Shown here piece after piece: positions 51,922 through 60,287 of a DNA stretch of 64,000 bases. The notes beneath the pieces were generated by a model. The model did not search any database, was not told the DNA's origin, and worked only from the letters and a program-made list of their open reading frames with translations. Within the stretch, counting starts at the first letter, position 1. The number at the start of each line of letters is the position of its first letter. This DNA comes from Planctomycetota bacterium (GTDB lineage Bacteria; Planctomycetota; UBA1135; GCA-002686595): positions 1,054,001 through 1,118,000 of the forward strand of contig JACKHV010000001.1 in assembly GCA_020638835.1 (NCBI GenBank), written 5' to 3'. Both the position numbers and the translations under genes were made by a program.

Positions 51922-54900
51922 GCCTGCGTCGCTTCGGTCCGCTGATGGCCGCGTGCACGATCCTGCTCGTCGTGCTCGTCGCGCGGCTGTTCCAGGTGCA
52001 AGTGCTCGAACATGACGTCTGGGCCCGCGAGGCGGCGAACCTCTCGCGCGAGAACGAAGTGCTCCCGTACCTGCGCGGCGAGATCCGCGACCGGAACGGC
52101 GTCGTGCTGGCGCAGGACGAGTCGGTCTACCGGCTCGAGTTCGTGTACAGGTCCTTCCGCCGCGAGCACGTGCTCGGGCAGGTCGCGCACGCGCTGTCCG
52201 ACGTTCACGGACACGCGGTCGGCCTGAAGGACGCGGCGCGCCTGCTCGAGGGCGAGGCGCAGCGCCTCGTGCTGCTCACGCCGCGCGACGTGGACGCCTT
52301 CGAGCGCGGCGGTGCGCTGTCGACTTTCGGCGTGCCCGCCGCGACGAATGCGGACGACGAACGTCGCCGCACGCGCGCCGGCAACCTGCGCTTCTACATC
52401 GGACGCCTACTCGGACTCGACCGCCGCGAGTGGAACGCGGTGAAGCGCGCCGTGCGCAAGGGCGACGACCGGCGCAGCTACTTCGAGCTGGGTCAGAAGT
52501 ACCGCGAGGGGGAGCGCGAGAGCCTGCCGCACTTCCGCGCGCGCATGGAACAGGCGCTCCGCGACCTCGACGGGCTCGCGAGCACGCTGGACCTCGCCGA
52601 GTTCGCGCGCCAGCTGAGCGTCGACGAAGAACGGCGCGCGGACTACCGCGGGCGCGACGGCCTGCTCGATCTCCTGCAGCGGCACCGCGAAGCGATCGAG
52701 GACGACGTCGCGAGCGACCTGTTCCGCGCCGCGGCGGGCTTCCCCGTCGGCGTCCTGCCGCCCGAAGTGTTGACGCAGTGGTTCGACCTCGCGTGGATCG
52801 CCGACCTGCAGGGCTGGGAACCGGAGCGCCTCGCGCGTTGGCTCGACGGTCCGCACGCGCGTTGGCTCGCCAATCAGCGTTCGTTCCACGCGCCCGCCGC
52901 GTGGATCCAGTCGGACCTCGAGTCGCTCGGACTCGGCCCCGGCGACGCGCTCGGACGCTTCCTCGACGAAGCCGCGCGGCGCTACGAACCCGCCGACTTG
53001 AAGCGCGACGAACGCCAGCGGCGCTTGCGCGACGGACAACTGCCGTGGTGGCGGCTCGAGCGCTGCGCGGTGCTCGACGAGCTGCCGGACGTGCTGCGCG
53101 CGCCGTGGCCCGAAGAGACCGCGACGCCCGGCTTGCCGTTCCAGGATCCCGAGTGGCGCGCCGAGCGCGCGCGCGACGAAGTCGACAGCCTCGCCACCTT
53201 CGCGGCCTTCGGATTCACGCCGAACGCGCCGGTCGCGGTCTGGGCTCCGCCGGGGACGAGCGAGAAGTGGCACGCGCCGACCTCGCCGTCCGAGTGGCGC
53301 GAGCGCCTCGTCACCGCCTACGTCGACGCGGACGAAGAGACGCGGGATCGCGAGTCCGACGACGCGCGTGCGCAGCGCCTCGCCGATCGCGAGCTGTTGC
53401 CGCTCGCCTTCCAGGAAGGCTGGCTCGAGCTGTTCCAGTGGCTCGCGGTCGAGCGCTTGAAGGAGGCCGGCGCGAACGCCGAAGTGGATGGCGCGCGCGT
53501 GCCGTTCGCGTTCCGCGAGACGGCGCTCGAGCGCGCCGCGGATCGGCGCAACTACGCCGTGCGCGACCGCGGCAGCCGCGTCGTGGTCGTCGACGACGCG
53601 CCGCGCATCGAGGTCGTGCAGAAGATCAGCCGCTTCCCGGGTCGCTTCGCCGGCTTCCAGGTGCGCGACGTCCCGCGCCGCAAGTCGCTGATCATGTGGG
53701 ACGGCGACGTGCCGCTCGCTCAGTTCCAGGTCGGCGGCGTGCGGCACTCGACGCTGACCGAGTCCGTCGGACAGGCGGAGCTACTGCACGAGCTGCGCTC
53801 GCTCCAGCGCACGACGGCGCGCAACGAAGTCCTGCGCGAAGCGATCGCCGGGCTGGCGCGCGAGATCTACCGCGCGGACGAACAGCGCGGCCGCTCGGGC
53901 GCCGAGCTGCTGTACGACGACCAGCTGCGCGGGCGCAACGGCTACCGCGAGCGTGAAGGTCTGCAGGAACGTCGCGGCGATCCGAAGCGCGTGTTCACCA
54001 AGGAACCGGAGCACGGCAAGGACCTCGAGCTGACGCTCGACGTCGCGCTGCAGCGCGCCGCGCAGGACGTGATCCTGCACCCGAAGCTGCCGCCCGACAT
54101 CCCCATGGACCGCGACGACGCGTGGTTCGGGAGCCCGGTGGGCGCGATCGTTCTGATCACGCCGGACGGCGAAGTGCTCGCCGCCGCCTCCGCGCCGCGC
54201 GAGGTGCAGCCGAAGCTGCCGGGTCGCAGCGGCCAGCGCGAGAACGTGATCGACCGCACGCTGCGCATCCCGACCGGTCAGCCGCCCGGCTCGATCTTCA
54301 AGCCGCTGATCGCCGCGCACGCGCTGGAGACACACGGCTTGACGCCGACGCAGGTCTTCCGCTGCGCCGACGACGACGGCACGGGCGCCGGCTACGGCGG
54401 GCTGCACTGCCACAGCACCTACGGCCACGGCGACGTCGTGCTCCACGACGCGCTGCGGGAGTCTTGCAACTCCTACTTCGCGCAGGTCGGCGAGCTCTAC
54501 CAGAATCGCGACGAGTTCCTTGAACTCGTGCACTTCTACGGGCTCGACGAACCGACCGGGATCAACGTCGACGGCCGCCGCGGGTACTACGAAGACTACC
54601 GCATCGCCGGCTTGCACCGTGACCCGCCGCGGCAGGAACTGATCCGGCGCGATCGCCTCGCCGCCGGAAACGGCTTGAATCCGATGGACGCGACGCCGCT
54701 GCAGATGGCGCGCGCCTTCGCGGGTCTCGCGACGGGCGAGCTGCCCGAGCTGCGAATGGTGCGCCAGGTGGGGGATGAACTCGTGCCGAAGGCGTCGAGG
54801 CACCTCGAGCTCTCGCCAAGCACGCGGCGGCTGATCCGCGAAGCCCTGGTCGACGTCTGCGAGCGCGGCAGCGCGAAGAAGGCGGCGCTCAAGCGCAGTG

Positions 54901-55181
54901 ACCTCGGCTTCTCGATGGCCGCGAAGACCGGCAGTGCCGACTTCCGGCCGATGAACGCGGACGTGCTCGCGTCGCTGCAGCTGGTCAACCCGAGCCACCC
55001 GCCCAGCATGCGCAAGCACACCTGGGTCGCGGGCTGGTTCCCGGCCGAGGACCCGCAGGCGATCCTCGTGGTCTACCTGCACGACGTCGGCGTGACCTCC
55101 GGCAAGAACGCGATCTTCGTCGCGGAGCAGTTCATGCACCGCCCGGAGATCGCCGAGTTCCTCGCGGGAGGCGCGCGGTGA
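51918..55181 (+). CDS. mrdA: Oversized penicillin-binding protein 2 (elongasome transpeptidase)
   Basis: This 1087-residue class B PBP is roughly 450 residues longer than E. coli PBP2. A membrane helix at about 8-26 is followed by the start of the dimerisation domain, LPYLRGEIRDRNGVVLAQDESVYRLEF (residues 48-74). Then about 500 residues (roughly 110-640) have no recognisable PBP similarity and are rich in Arg, Glu, Asp and Trp. The transpeptidase domain is complete: SxxK is Ser792-Ile-Phe-Lys in PPGSIFKP, SxN is Ser849-Cys-Asn851, and KTG is Lys1003-Thr-Gly. The GTG start at 51918 overlaps mreD and the stop overlaps rodA. Confidence 0.92.
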   Translation: MSLRRFGPLMAACTILLVVLVARLFQVQVLEHDVWAREAANLSRENEVLPYLRGEIRDRNGVVLAQDESVYRLEFVYRSFRREHVLGQVAHALSDVHGHAVGLKDAARLLEGEAQRLVLLTPRDVDAFERGGALSTFGVPAATNADDERRRTRAGNLRFYIGRLLGLDRREWNAVKRAVRKGDDRRSYFELGQKYREGERESLPHFRARMEQALRDLDGLASTLDLAEFARQLSVDEERRADYRGRDGLLDLLQRHREAIEDDVASDLFRAAAGFPVGVLPPEVLTQWFDLAWIADLQGWEPERLARWLDGPHARWLANQRSFHAPAAWIQSDLESLGLGPGDALGRFLDEAARRYEPADLKRDERQRRLRDGQLPWWRLERCAVLDELPDVLRAPWPEETATPGLPFQDPEWRAERARDEVDSLATFAAFGFTPNAPVAVWAPPGTSEKWHAPTSPSEWRERLVTAYVDADEETRDRESDDARAQRLADRELLPLAFQEGWLELFQWLAVERLKEAGANAEVDGARVPFAFRETALERAADRRNYAVRDRGSRVVVVDDAPRIEVVQKISRFPGRFAGFQVRDVPRRKSLIMWDGDVPLAQFQVGGVRHSTLTESVGQAELLHELRSLQRTTARNEVLREAIAGLAREIYRADEQRGRSGAELLYDDQLRGRNGYREREGLQERRGDPKRVFTKEPEHGKDLELTLDVALQRAAQDVILHPKLPPDIPMDRDDAWFGSPVGAIVLITPDGEVLAAASAPREVQPKLPGRSGQRENVIDRTLRIPTGQPPGSIFKPLIAAHALETHGLTPTQVFRCADDDGTGAGYGGLHCHSTYGHGDVVLHDALRESCNSYFAQVGELYQNRDEFLELVHFYGLDEPTGINVDGRRGYYEDYRIAGLHRDPPRQELIRRDRLAAGNGLNPMDATPLQMARAFAGLATGELPELRMVRQVGDELVPKASRHLELSPSTRRLIREALVDVCERGSAKKAALKRSDLGFSMAAKTGSADFRPMNADVLASLQLVNPSHPPSMRKHTWVAGWFPAEDPQAILVVYLHDVGVTSGKNAIFVAEQFMHRPEIAEFLAGGAR

Positions 55182-56377
55182 AGCACCTGCCCGCGACCGC
55201 GACGGCGCGCGAGGAGGCCGGCGGACGCCTGCCGATCCGCATCCGCGGCATGCGTTGGTCGAAGGTGCCGTGGCACGTGCTGCTGCTCGGCATGGCCCTG
55301 CTGGCGATCGGTTTGTCGTTCCAGCGCGCGATGAGCGACGCCGAGGGCGGCGTGGGGATCTCCTTCCGCGGTCACGTGCAGAAGCTGCTCGTCTCGCTGC
55401 CCGTCCTGATCGCCGCCTTCCTCGTCCGGCCGCGTTGGTTGCGCCGACGCTGGTCGTGGGTCTACGGCGCATGTCTCACCTTGCTGTTGCTCGTGCCCTT
55501 CATCGGGCTCGAGCGCAACCAGGCGAAGCGCTGGATCGAGACGCGCATCTTCGACCTGCAGCCGTCCGAGTTCATGAAGGTCGCGCTGATCCTGGCGCTC
55601 GCCGGCGCGCTCTACCGCAACCGGCTGACGCGCTTCAAGGACTGGGTGCTGCCGCTCTCGCTGGCGTTCGTGCCGATGGTGCTGGTCGCGCTGCAGCCCG
55701 ACCTCGGCACCGCCCTGACGATCGTGCCGGTGACGCTGGGCATGCTGTACCTCGCCGGAGCGTCGGGGAAAGTGCTCTCGACGGCGATCGCGGGCGTGGC
55801 GCTCGTCGCCATCGCGGCGGTGCACTTCGAGTTCGGCGTGCGCGAGTACCAGCTCGAGCGCATCGACACTTGGACGCAGAGTTACTTCCCGCAAGACCTG
55901 ATCGAAGGCCGCCGGGGCCCGGCCTTCCACGCGTACCACGCGCGCGTCTCGATCGGGAACGGCGGCTTGGCGGGACGCGGGCTCGGACAGGGCATCGCGA
56001 ACCAGGCGGGGATCCTGCCCGAGCGTGAGTCCGACTCGATCATCGCCGTGATCGCCGAAGAGGGAGGCTGGTGGGGCGCGACGGGCATGCTCGTGCTCTA
56101 CACGCTCTTCGTGCTCGGCATGATGCAGACGGCCGTCGGCCTCCGCGACCGCCACGCGCGCCTCGTACTCGGCGGAGTCGCGCTCTACTTCGGCTCGCAC
56201 GTATTCATCCACTCAGCCGTGAACCTGGGCCTCCTTCCACTCACCGGCCTGACGCTGCCGCTGCTCTCGACCGGCGGCTCGTCCCTCCTCGCGAGCTTCG
56301 CCGCCCTGGGCTTGGCCCTCGGCTGCGCCGCGAACCACGAGGCCGCCCTCGACCGCGACGCGTTCCGTAGTTACTGA
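55178..56377 (+). CDS. rodA: Peptidoglycan polymerase RodA (SEDS family)
   Basis: The GTG at 55178 overlaps the PBP2 stop and gives 399 residues, with about ten membrane helices. The SEDS motifs are present: RWIETRIFDLQPSEFMKVALIL, LVALQPDLGTALTIVPVTLGMLYLAG with the key Asp, and the extracellular loop GRGLGQGIANQAGILPERESDSIIAVIAEEGG. The closing segment is GLTLPLLSTGGSSLLASFAALGLALG. Partner of PBP2 in glycan-strand synthesis during elongation. It is the last gene before the repeat copy split by the transposon. Confidence 0.96.
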   Translation: MKHLPATATAREEAGGRLPIRIRGMRWSKVPWHVLLLGMALLAIGLSFQRAMSDAEGGVGISFRGHVQKLLVSLPVLIAAFLVRPRWLRRRWSWVYGACLTLLLLVPFIGLERNQAKRWIETRIFDLQPSEFMKVALILALAGALYRNRLTRFKDWVLPLSLAFVPMVLVALQPDLGTALTIVPVTLGMLYLAGASGKVLSTAIAGVALVAIAAVHFEFGVREYQLERIDTWTQSYFPQDLIEGRRGPAFHAYHARVSIGNGGLAGRGLGQGIANQAGILPERESDSIIAVIAEEGGWWGATGMLVLYTLFVLGMMQTAVGLRDRHARLVLGGVALYFGSHVFIHSAVNLGLLPLTGLTLPLLSTGGSSLLASFAALGLALGCAANHEAALDRDAFRSY

Positions 56378-56400
56378 GTCGGCGGTTCTGCGCGGTGGAA

Positions 56401-56450
56401 GCCCCGAGTTTCCCGCGAAGGCGCGAAGGAGTTCTGCGGCACGCGACGCG
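56401..56450 (+). repeat. Left half of dispersed repeat copy D, interrupted by the transposon
   Basis: From GCCCCGAGTTTCCCGCGAAGG to TTCTGCGGCACGCGACGCG the sequence matches 34940-34991 of copy B with few changes, then stops abruptly at the transposon end. The match resumes on the other side of the element at 60665. Confidence 0.75.
56442..56450. repeat. Target-site duplication, left copy
   Basis: CGCGACGCG here is repeated at 60666-60674 directly outside the opposite transposon end. Counting the first base as part of the element gives an 8 bp duplication, the length made by IS1595-family transposases. Confidence 0.75.
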
Positions 56451-56471
56451 GGGAGTGTGTAGTTGTTGAAA
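56451..56471 (+). repeat. Left terminal inverted repeat of the transposon
   Basis: The 21 bp start GGGAGTGTGTAG and end TTGTTGAAA. They pair with the reverse complement at 60644-60664 with one mismatch (T versus C at position 13). Confidence 0.85.
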
Positions 56472-56537
56472 GGGGCGGCCGGGGTTCGCTTGCCCTGGCT
56501 GGCCGTTCGGCGGTATGACGGTAGCGGGAGAGAAGCC

Positions 56538-57101
56538 ATGACTATCGCACCGAGCCGGACCTTTGAGCCCCACCTTGAGCATGCACGCGCAGCCTGGAGG
56601 GCCGAGGAAGAGAACGCGAGGCGTCACGCGACGCGGAAGGCACTCATCGTCGGCATCCCGCTCGCTGCCACTGCCCTATCCGGCGCCCTGGCCGAGCCCT
56701 CTCAGGTGGTCTTTGCCTCGATGGCGCGCAGCGAGCTGAGGGGGTGGGGATGCTTCTTGCTCTCCATCATCACGGTCTACCACGTCGCGCAGGTTCTTAT
56801 CAGGGCCTTGCCCGTTCGCCCGGCGTCGTACGACGGCTCTCATCGGTCCGTTTCTGAGGGCCTAAACCCGGTCCCCGTAGACGCTGATCGTGCGAAAGCA
56901 GAGCAGGCGGTGGACGAGTTCATCGGCTGCTCAGATGCGATGGCCAAGTCGATCGCGATCAGCAGGACTCTTCTGGCGGCTCACGAGTTGCACAAGGCCA
57001 ACGAGCGCACTAACACACGCCTCCAGTCGGCGCTTGAGTCCGTCTCGCAGGCATTTGGTACATTCATCGTAGCCGCGATCCTCTACTTCTTGATCCTCTA
57101 G
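56538..57101 (+). CDS. Transposon passenger: small membrane protein of unknown function
   Basis: ATG 56538 follows a GGGAGAG ribosome site and gives 187 residues. Three hydrophobic stretches are visible: about residues 34-52 (ALIVGIPLAATALSGAL), 68-90 (GWGCFLLSIITVYHVAQVLI) and the extreme C-terminus (FGTFIVAAILYFLIL). A charged central loop contains helical Ala/Glu/Lys segments. The start lies 67 bp inside the left transposon end. Codon use is less GC-rich than in rodA. No family recognised. A 67-residue gene follows after 12 nt, so the two form a small operon. Confidence 0.65.
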   Translation: MTIAPSRTFEPHLEHARAAWRAEEENARRHATRKALIVGIPLAATALSGALAEPSQVVFASMARSELRGWGCFLLSIITVYHVAQVLIRALPVRPASYDGSHRSVSEGLNPVPVDADRAKAEQAVDEFIGCSDAMAKSIAISRTLLAAHELHKANERTNTRLQSALESVSQAFGTFIVAAILYFLIL

Positions 57102-57113
57102 AGCCAAGCAGTC

Positions 57114-57317
57114 ATGGCCAACCAGAAGAACACTCCGGAGCCCCAGGTCAGCGAGACTCAGAGCGCGGCGCGCTCCACGAACGGCGGCGCGTTTGACGCT
57201 GTGCGCGAGGCCGCCTCAAAGGCCGTGGACCAGTTCTACAAGCAGCGCGACACGGAGTGGGAGCCGATCCCCCGCCCGTTTAGCCTGTTCAAGTGGCTCA
57301 AGCTCCGGGTTGGCTAA
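57114..57317 (+). CDS. Transposon passenger: 67-residue hydrophilic protein
   Basis: The product begins MANQKNTPEPQVSETQSAARS and ends FSLFKWLKLRVG. The first 20 residues look disordered; a short amphipathic helix (DAVREAASKAVDQFYKQR) follows and the C-terminus is hydrophobic-basic, possibly membrane-associating. Its 3' end overlaps the convergent transposase gene by 20 bp. It directly follows the membrane-protein gene. No family recognised. Confidence 0.55.
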   Translation: MANQKNTPEPQVSETQSAARSTNGGAFDAVREAASKAVDQFYKQRDTEWEPIPRPFSLFKWLKLRVG

Positions 57318-58239
57318 CCTGCTCCGCGTAGGTCAGCCGTTTGCCCTCGCTCCGCTTGATCTCTGCCGCGACCCGCTGGCCGTCGTCTAGCTTGCGCGTG
57401 TTGTAGCGGAACTCGAACTCGCTCATGTAGCGGTGCAGGTGCTTCTTGCTCACCGAGTGGAAGGTGCCGTACATGCCACGCTTGATGAGTGAGAACGCGC
57501 CTTCGATCGTGTTCGTGTGAACCTCGCCGCGCGCGTACTCGCGCTTGGAGTGGTTGACGGTGTGGTGCCCGCCGCCGTACTCGCGTCCCAGCTTCGTGTA
57601 TGCGCTGCTCTCGTCCGTGTGCAGGCGCGCGTCCTGCTCGACGTGCTCGCGAAGTGCGGCCTTGAGCCCTGCGGCGGTCACGCGCTCCATCACGCGAAAG
57701 CGGATCTCGCCGCCACGTTCGACCGCGCCGATAACCGGCGTCTTGTCGTGCTGCCCCTGCATGCCCTTGCGGCGGTTGCGGGGCTTGCCGCCGACGTAGG
57801 TTTCGTCGGCCTCGACCGTGCCGGAGAGCTTCGGCGGGTTGAGGTCTGCAACGCCTGCACGGATGCGGTGCATGACGAACAGCGCGCTCTTGTAGCTGAT
57901 CTCACACTCGCGCTCGATCTGCTTCGCGCTGACGCCCTTCTTCGAGCTGCATGCCTTCCAGAAGGCGTAGCACCACACGCGAAGCGGCAGGCGGCTCTCG
58001 GCCATGACGGTTCCGGTGCGGACGGTGTACATGCGCTTGCAGCCCCGGCAGCGCCAGCGTCCGTCCTTGTTGCGCTCGCCGGTCTTCGCGTCGGCCATCT
58101 GGTACACGTCCAGGTCGCCGCACAGCGGGCAGGCCGGGGCGTCTCCCCAGCGGCGGGCTTCGAGGAACCGAAGGGCCTCGGCGTCGTCGTTCGCTGCGAT
58201 GCGGAGGGCTTCGAGGATGGGGCTTTGGGCGCGCTTCAT
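57298..58239 (-). CDS. IS1595-family (ISXO2-like) DDE transposase
   Basis: This 313-residue protein has an N-terminal zinc ribbon with Cys37, Cys40, Cys64 and Cys67 (CPLC...CRGC). A helix-turn-helix-like region follows around 100-125. The DDE domain has Asp145 in TVEADETYVGG, Asp209 in LHTDESSAY and Glu246 in HTNTIEGAFSLIKR, with the characteristic VNHSKREYARGEVHTNTIEG segment near residues 228-247 of the DDE_Tnp_IS1595 family (PF12762). It is intact. It is read opposite to the passengers on both sides. A copy of the inner part of the terminal repeat lies 23-36 nt upstream of its start and may be a self-regulatory binding site. Confidence 0.93.
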   Translation of the reverse strand: MKRAQSPILEALRIAANDDAEALRFLEARRWGDAPACPLCGDLDVYQMADAKTGERNKDGRWRCRGCKRMYTVRTGTVMAESRLPLRVWCYAFWKACSSKKGVSAKQIERECEISYKSALFVMHRIRAGVADLNPPKLSGTVEADETYVGGKPRNRRKGMQGQHDKTPVIGAVERGGEIRFRVMERVTAAGLKAALREHVEQDARLHTDESSAYTKLGREYGGGHHTVNHSKREYARGEVHTNTIEGAFSLIKRGMYGTFHSVSKKHLHRYMSEFEFRYNTRKLDDGQRVAAEIKRSEGKRLTYAEQVSQPGA

Positions 58240-58261
58240 GGCACCACCGTACCAAATACGA

Positions 58262-58275
58262 TAGTTGTTGCAAGG
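58262..58275 (+). repeat. Internal terminal-repeat-like site
   Basis: TAGTTGTTGCAAGG matches TAGTTGTTGAAAGG of the left transposon end (56460-56473) at 13 of 14 positions, in the same orientation. It sits in the short gap just upstream of the transposase gene on one side and the toxin gene on the other. Confidence 0.5.
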
Positions 58276-58354
58276 CTGACCCGAGAATTTCTTGAGGCGC
58301 CATCCGCGTGGCGCACTTGACGAGAGCTGTTCAGGGTGCTAGCATCCCCTGTCG

Positions 58355-58651
58355 ATGAACGTGGAGTTCAGAGACCGACGAATCGAGCGCATCGTGCAGG
58401 AGAGGCGCGGAGACGGCAGCTACCCGATCGAGGTTGTTCGCGCCCTCTTGAAGTGCGCGCAAGCCCTCCAGGAGTCGCCGAGCACGGCATCGTTCCGGTC
58501 CACGTTCAAGTCGATGCGGCTAGAGAAGCTCAAAGGAGACAGGAAGCATCAACACTCACTAAGGCTGAACGCTAAGTGGAGGCTCATTGTCGAGCTTCAA
58601 GAGGGCACACCAGAGACCGCCACGGTCATCGAGATCACGGACTACCACTAG
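58355..58651 (+). CDS. higB: HigB/RelE-family toxin
   Basis: This 98-residue protein matches the small RelE-fold HigB killers. Conserved features are MRLEKLKGDRKHQHSLRLNAKWRLIVEL in the second half and a terminal VIEITDYH, including the basic residues and aromatic core used for mRNA cleavage at the ribosome in the family. The gene precedes its antitoxin, the reverse of most toxin-antitoxin systems but normal for HigBA. The antitoxin starts 2 nt after its stop. A ribosome-dependent endonuclease is expected. Position inside the transposon suggests a role in keeping the element in the population. Confidence 0.88.
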   Translation: MNVEFRDRRIERIVQERRGDGSYPIEVVRALLKCAQALQESPSTASFRSTFKSMRLEKLKGDRKHQHSLRLNAKWRLIVELQEGTPETATVIEITDYH

Positions 58652-58653
58652 TT

Positions 58654-59811
58654 ATGACGAACACCGAAGCAGACACCCAGTACGTCGATGTATTCCCGCC
58701 TGGGGAGTTCATCAAGGACGAGATGCTGGAGCGCGGATGGTCGCAGGCCGACTTGGCCGAGATCATCGGCAAGTCGCCTAAGCTCGTCAGCGAGATCCTG
58801 TCTGGCAAGCGATCCATCACCCCAGAGACAGCCGCTAGCCTGGGTGCCGCCTTTGGCGAAGGCGATCCTGACTCCGCTCAGGTTTGGCTCAACCTAGAGT
58901 CAAGGTATCGGCTCTCACGCATTGCTACAGGCGGTGGCGATGTCTCTCGAAGGGCTCGGCTCTACGAGAAAGCCCCCGTCAAGGAGATGGTGCGAAGAGG
59001 CTGGCTGCGTCAATCGAACGATGTTGATGCGCTGGAGCGCGACCTGCTTTGCTTCCTCGGCATCGACAGCACTGATGACGACCCGACGATCTTGGCGGCG
59101 GCTCGCGCCAAGGGATCATGGGCGCGCGAGTGGACACCCGCTCAGCAAGTCTGGTTTGTTCGTGTCGCCCAGCTTGGGTCGATGGTCAACGCGAACCGCT
59201 ACTCTGCGGCTCGCTTGCGGTCCGCGATGGAGCAGCTCAAGGCACTCATCCCGGATGCGGAGAACGTCCGGCTCGTCCCCAGACTGCTAGCTGACGCCGG
59301 AGTGAGGCTCGTGGTTGTCGAGCACACATCGGGTAGCCGTATCGATGGAGCCACGTTGTGGCTTGACCCCAAGTCGCCGGTGGTTGGGCTGTCGATGCGC
59401 TATGACCGGATCGACTACTTCTGGCACACGCTCTTCCATGAGCTTGCACACGTCAGACAGGGTAAGCGCGCCTCAGGACTTGACATTGACCTGGCAGGGC
59501 CTGACTCCGACAGAGAGGACTGGAGTGACATCGAAGTAGAGGCTGACACCGAGACCGTCAGCGGACTCGTTCCGCAAGATGCCCTCACGGACTTCATCCG
59601 ACGGGTGCGCCCCCTCTACTCTCAAAAGAAGATCCTCGGGTTTGCCGCCAAGTGCCGGACGCATCCTGCGATCGTGCTTGGGCAGCTCAAGCATCGAGGC
59701 GAGATCCCGTGGAAGAACATGGCGAGACTTCATGTGAAGGTCCGTGAGTACATCACAGACTCCGCCCTAACCGATGGATGGGGGCACATGGCCCCAGGAG
59801 CGCCAAGGTGA
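58654..59811 (+). CDS. higA: HigA-type antitoxin fused to an ImmA/IrrE-like zinc peptidase
   Basis: This 385-residue protein has two domains. Residues about 15-70 form a HigA-type helix-turn-helix (FPPGEFIKDEMLERGWSQADLAEIIG, SPKLVSEILSGKRSITPETA). The C-terminal part, about residues 200-385, is a metallopeptidase-like domain with the zinc motif His262-Glu-Leu-Ala-His266 (FHELAHVRQGK). Ordinary HigA is about 100 residues. The domain pairing suggests a repressor that may be cleaved or cleave, as ImmA does with phage repressors, so toxin release could answer a signal. Start lies 2 nt after the toxin stop; its own stop overlaps the next gene. Confidence 0.88.
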   Translation: MTNTEADTQYVDVFPPGEFIKDEMLERGWSQADLAEIIGKSPKLVSEILSGKRSITPETAASLGAAFGEGDPDSAQVWLNLESRYRLSRIATGGGDVSRRARLYEKAPVKEMVRRGWLRQSNDVDALERDLLCFLGIDSTDDDPTILAAARAKGSWAREWTPAQQVWFVRVAQLGSMVNANRYSAARLRSAMEQLKALIPDAENVRLVPRLLADAGVRLVVVEHTSGSRIDGATLWLDPKSPVVGLSMRYDRIDYFWHTLFHELAHVRQGKRASGLDIDLAGPDSDREDWSDIEVEADTETVSGLVPQDALTDFIRRVRPLYSQKKILGFAAKCRTHPAIVLGQLKHRGEIPWKNMARLHVKVREYITDSALTDGWGHMAPGAPR

Positions 59812-60278
59812 GCACACACGCAGAACAGCTACAGGCGATCGTGGATCGATATCGCGCTGCTGGTCAGAAATGGCCCGCGACTCGAAAGGAGATCGCCGCT
59901 TGGGCCCTAGCCAAGAAGGAGTGGATGCCTAGTCACGCATCCCTTCTTGCTCAGTGCGCCGAGGAACTTGCTAGGGCGATGCGCGAGGAGTACTTCACTG
60001 ACCAGCAAGGAAGGCGTGTTAGGGCAAAGCACGCGGCGCGAATCGGTGAAGGGCCAGAGCAGCGGACCCTATGGGCGGACATCAGAACCGCCAACCGAGA
60101 GCACATGGAGATCGCGTTCCAGCAGCGACGGCAGCAAATTGTCGGCGACTGTCGCCAACTCAAGAGCGACGTTGACAGCTACAACGACAACGCCGCGCCG
60201 AAGCAGCCAATCCAGCTTGGATTCGACTTCACGCCAGACCTGGAAGAACTGGAAGCCCTGGAGTCGGTGCAGAGCTGA
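59808..60278 (+). CDS. Third gene of the higBA unit, function unknown
   Basis: A GTG at 59808 overlaps the antitoxin stop (GTGA) and gives 156 residues starting STHAEQLQAIVDRYR; an ATG 30 nt earlier is less likely. The N-terminal about 75 residues look like a winged helix (WPATRKEIAAWALAKKEWMP... EELARAMREEYFTD), and the rest is a long charged helix ending QLGFDFTPDLEELEALESVQS. The tight coupling makes a tripartite toxin-antitoxin-regulator unit plausible. The predicted DNA-binding look is from residue pattern only. No known family is named. Confidence 0.7.
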   Translation: MSTHAEQLQAIVDRYRAAGQKWPATRKEIAAWALAKKEWMPSHASLLAQCAEELARAMREEYFTDQQGRRVRAKHAARIGEGPEQRTLWADIRTANREHMEIAFQQRRQQIVGDCRQLKSDVDSYNDNAAPKQPIQLGFDFTPDLEELEALESVQS

Positions 60279-60287
60279 GAACGCGAA

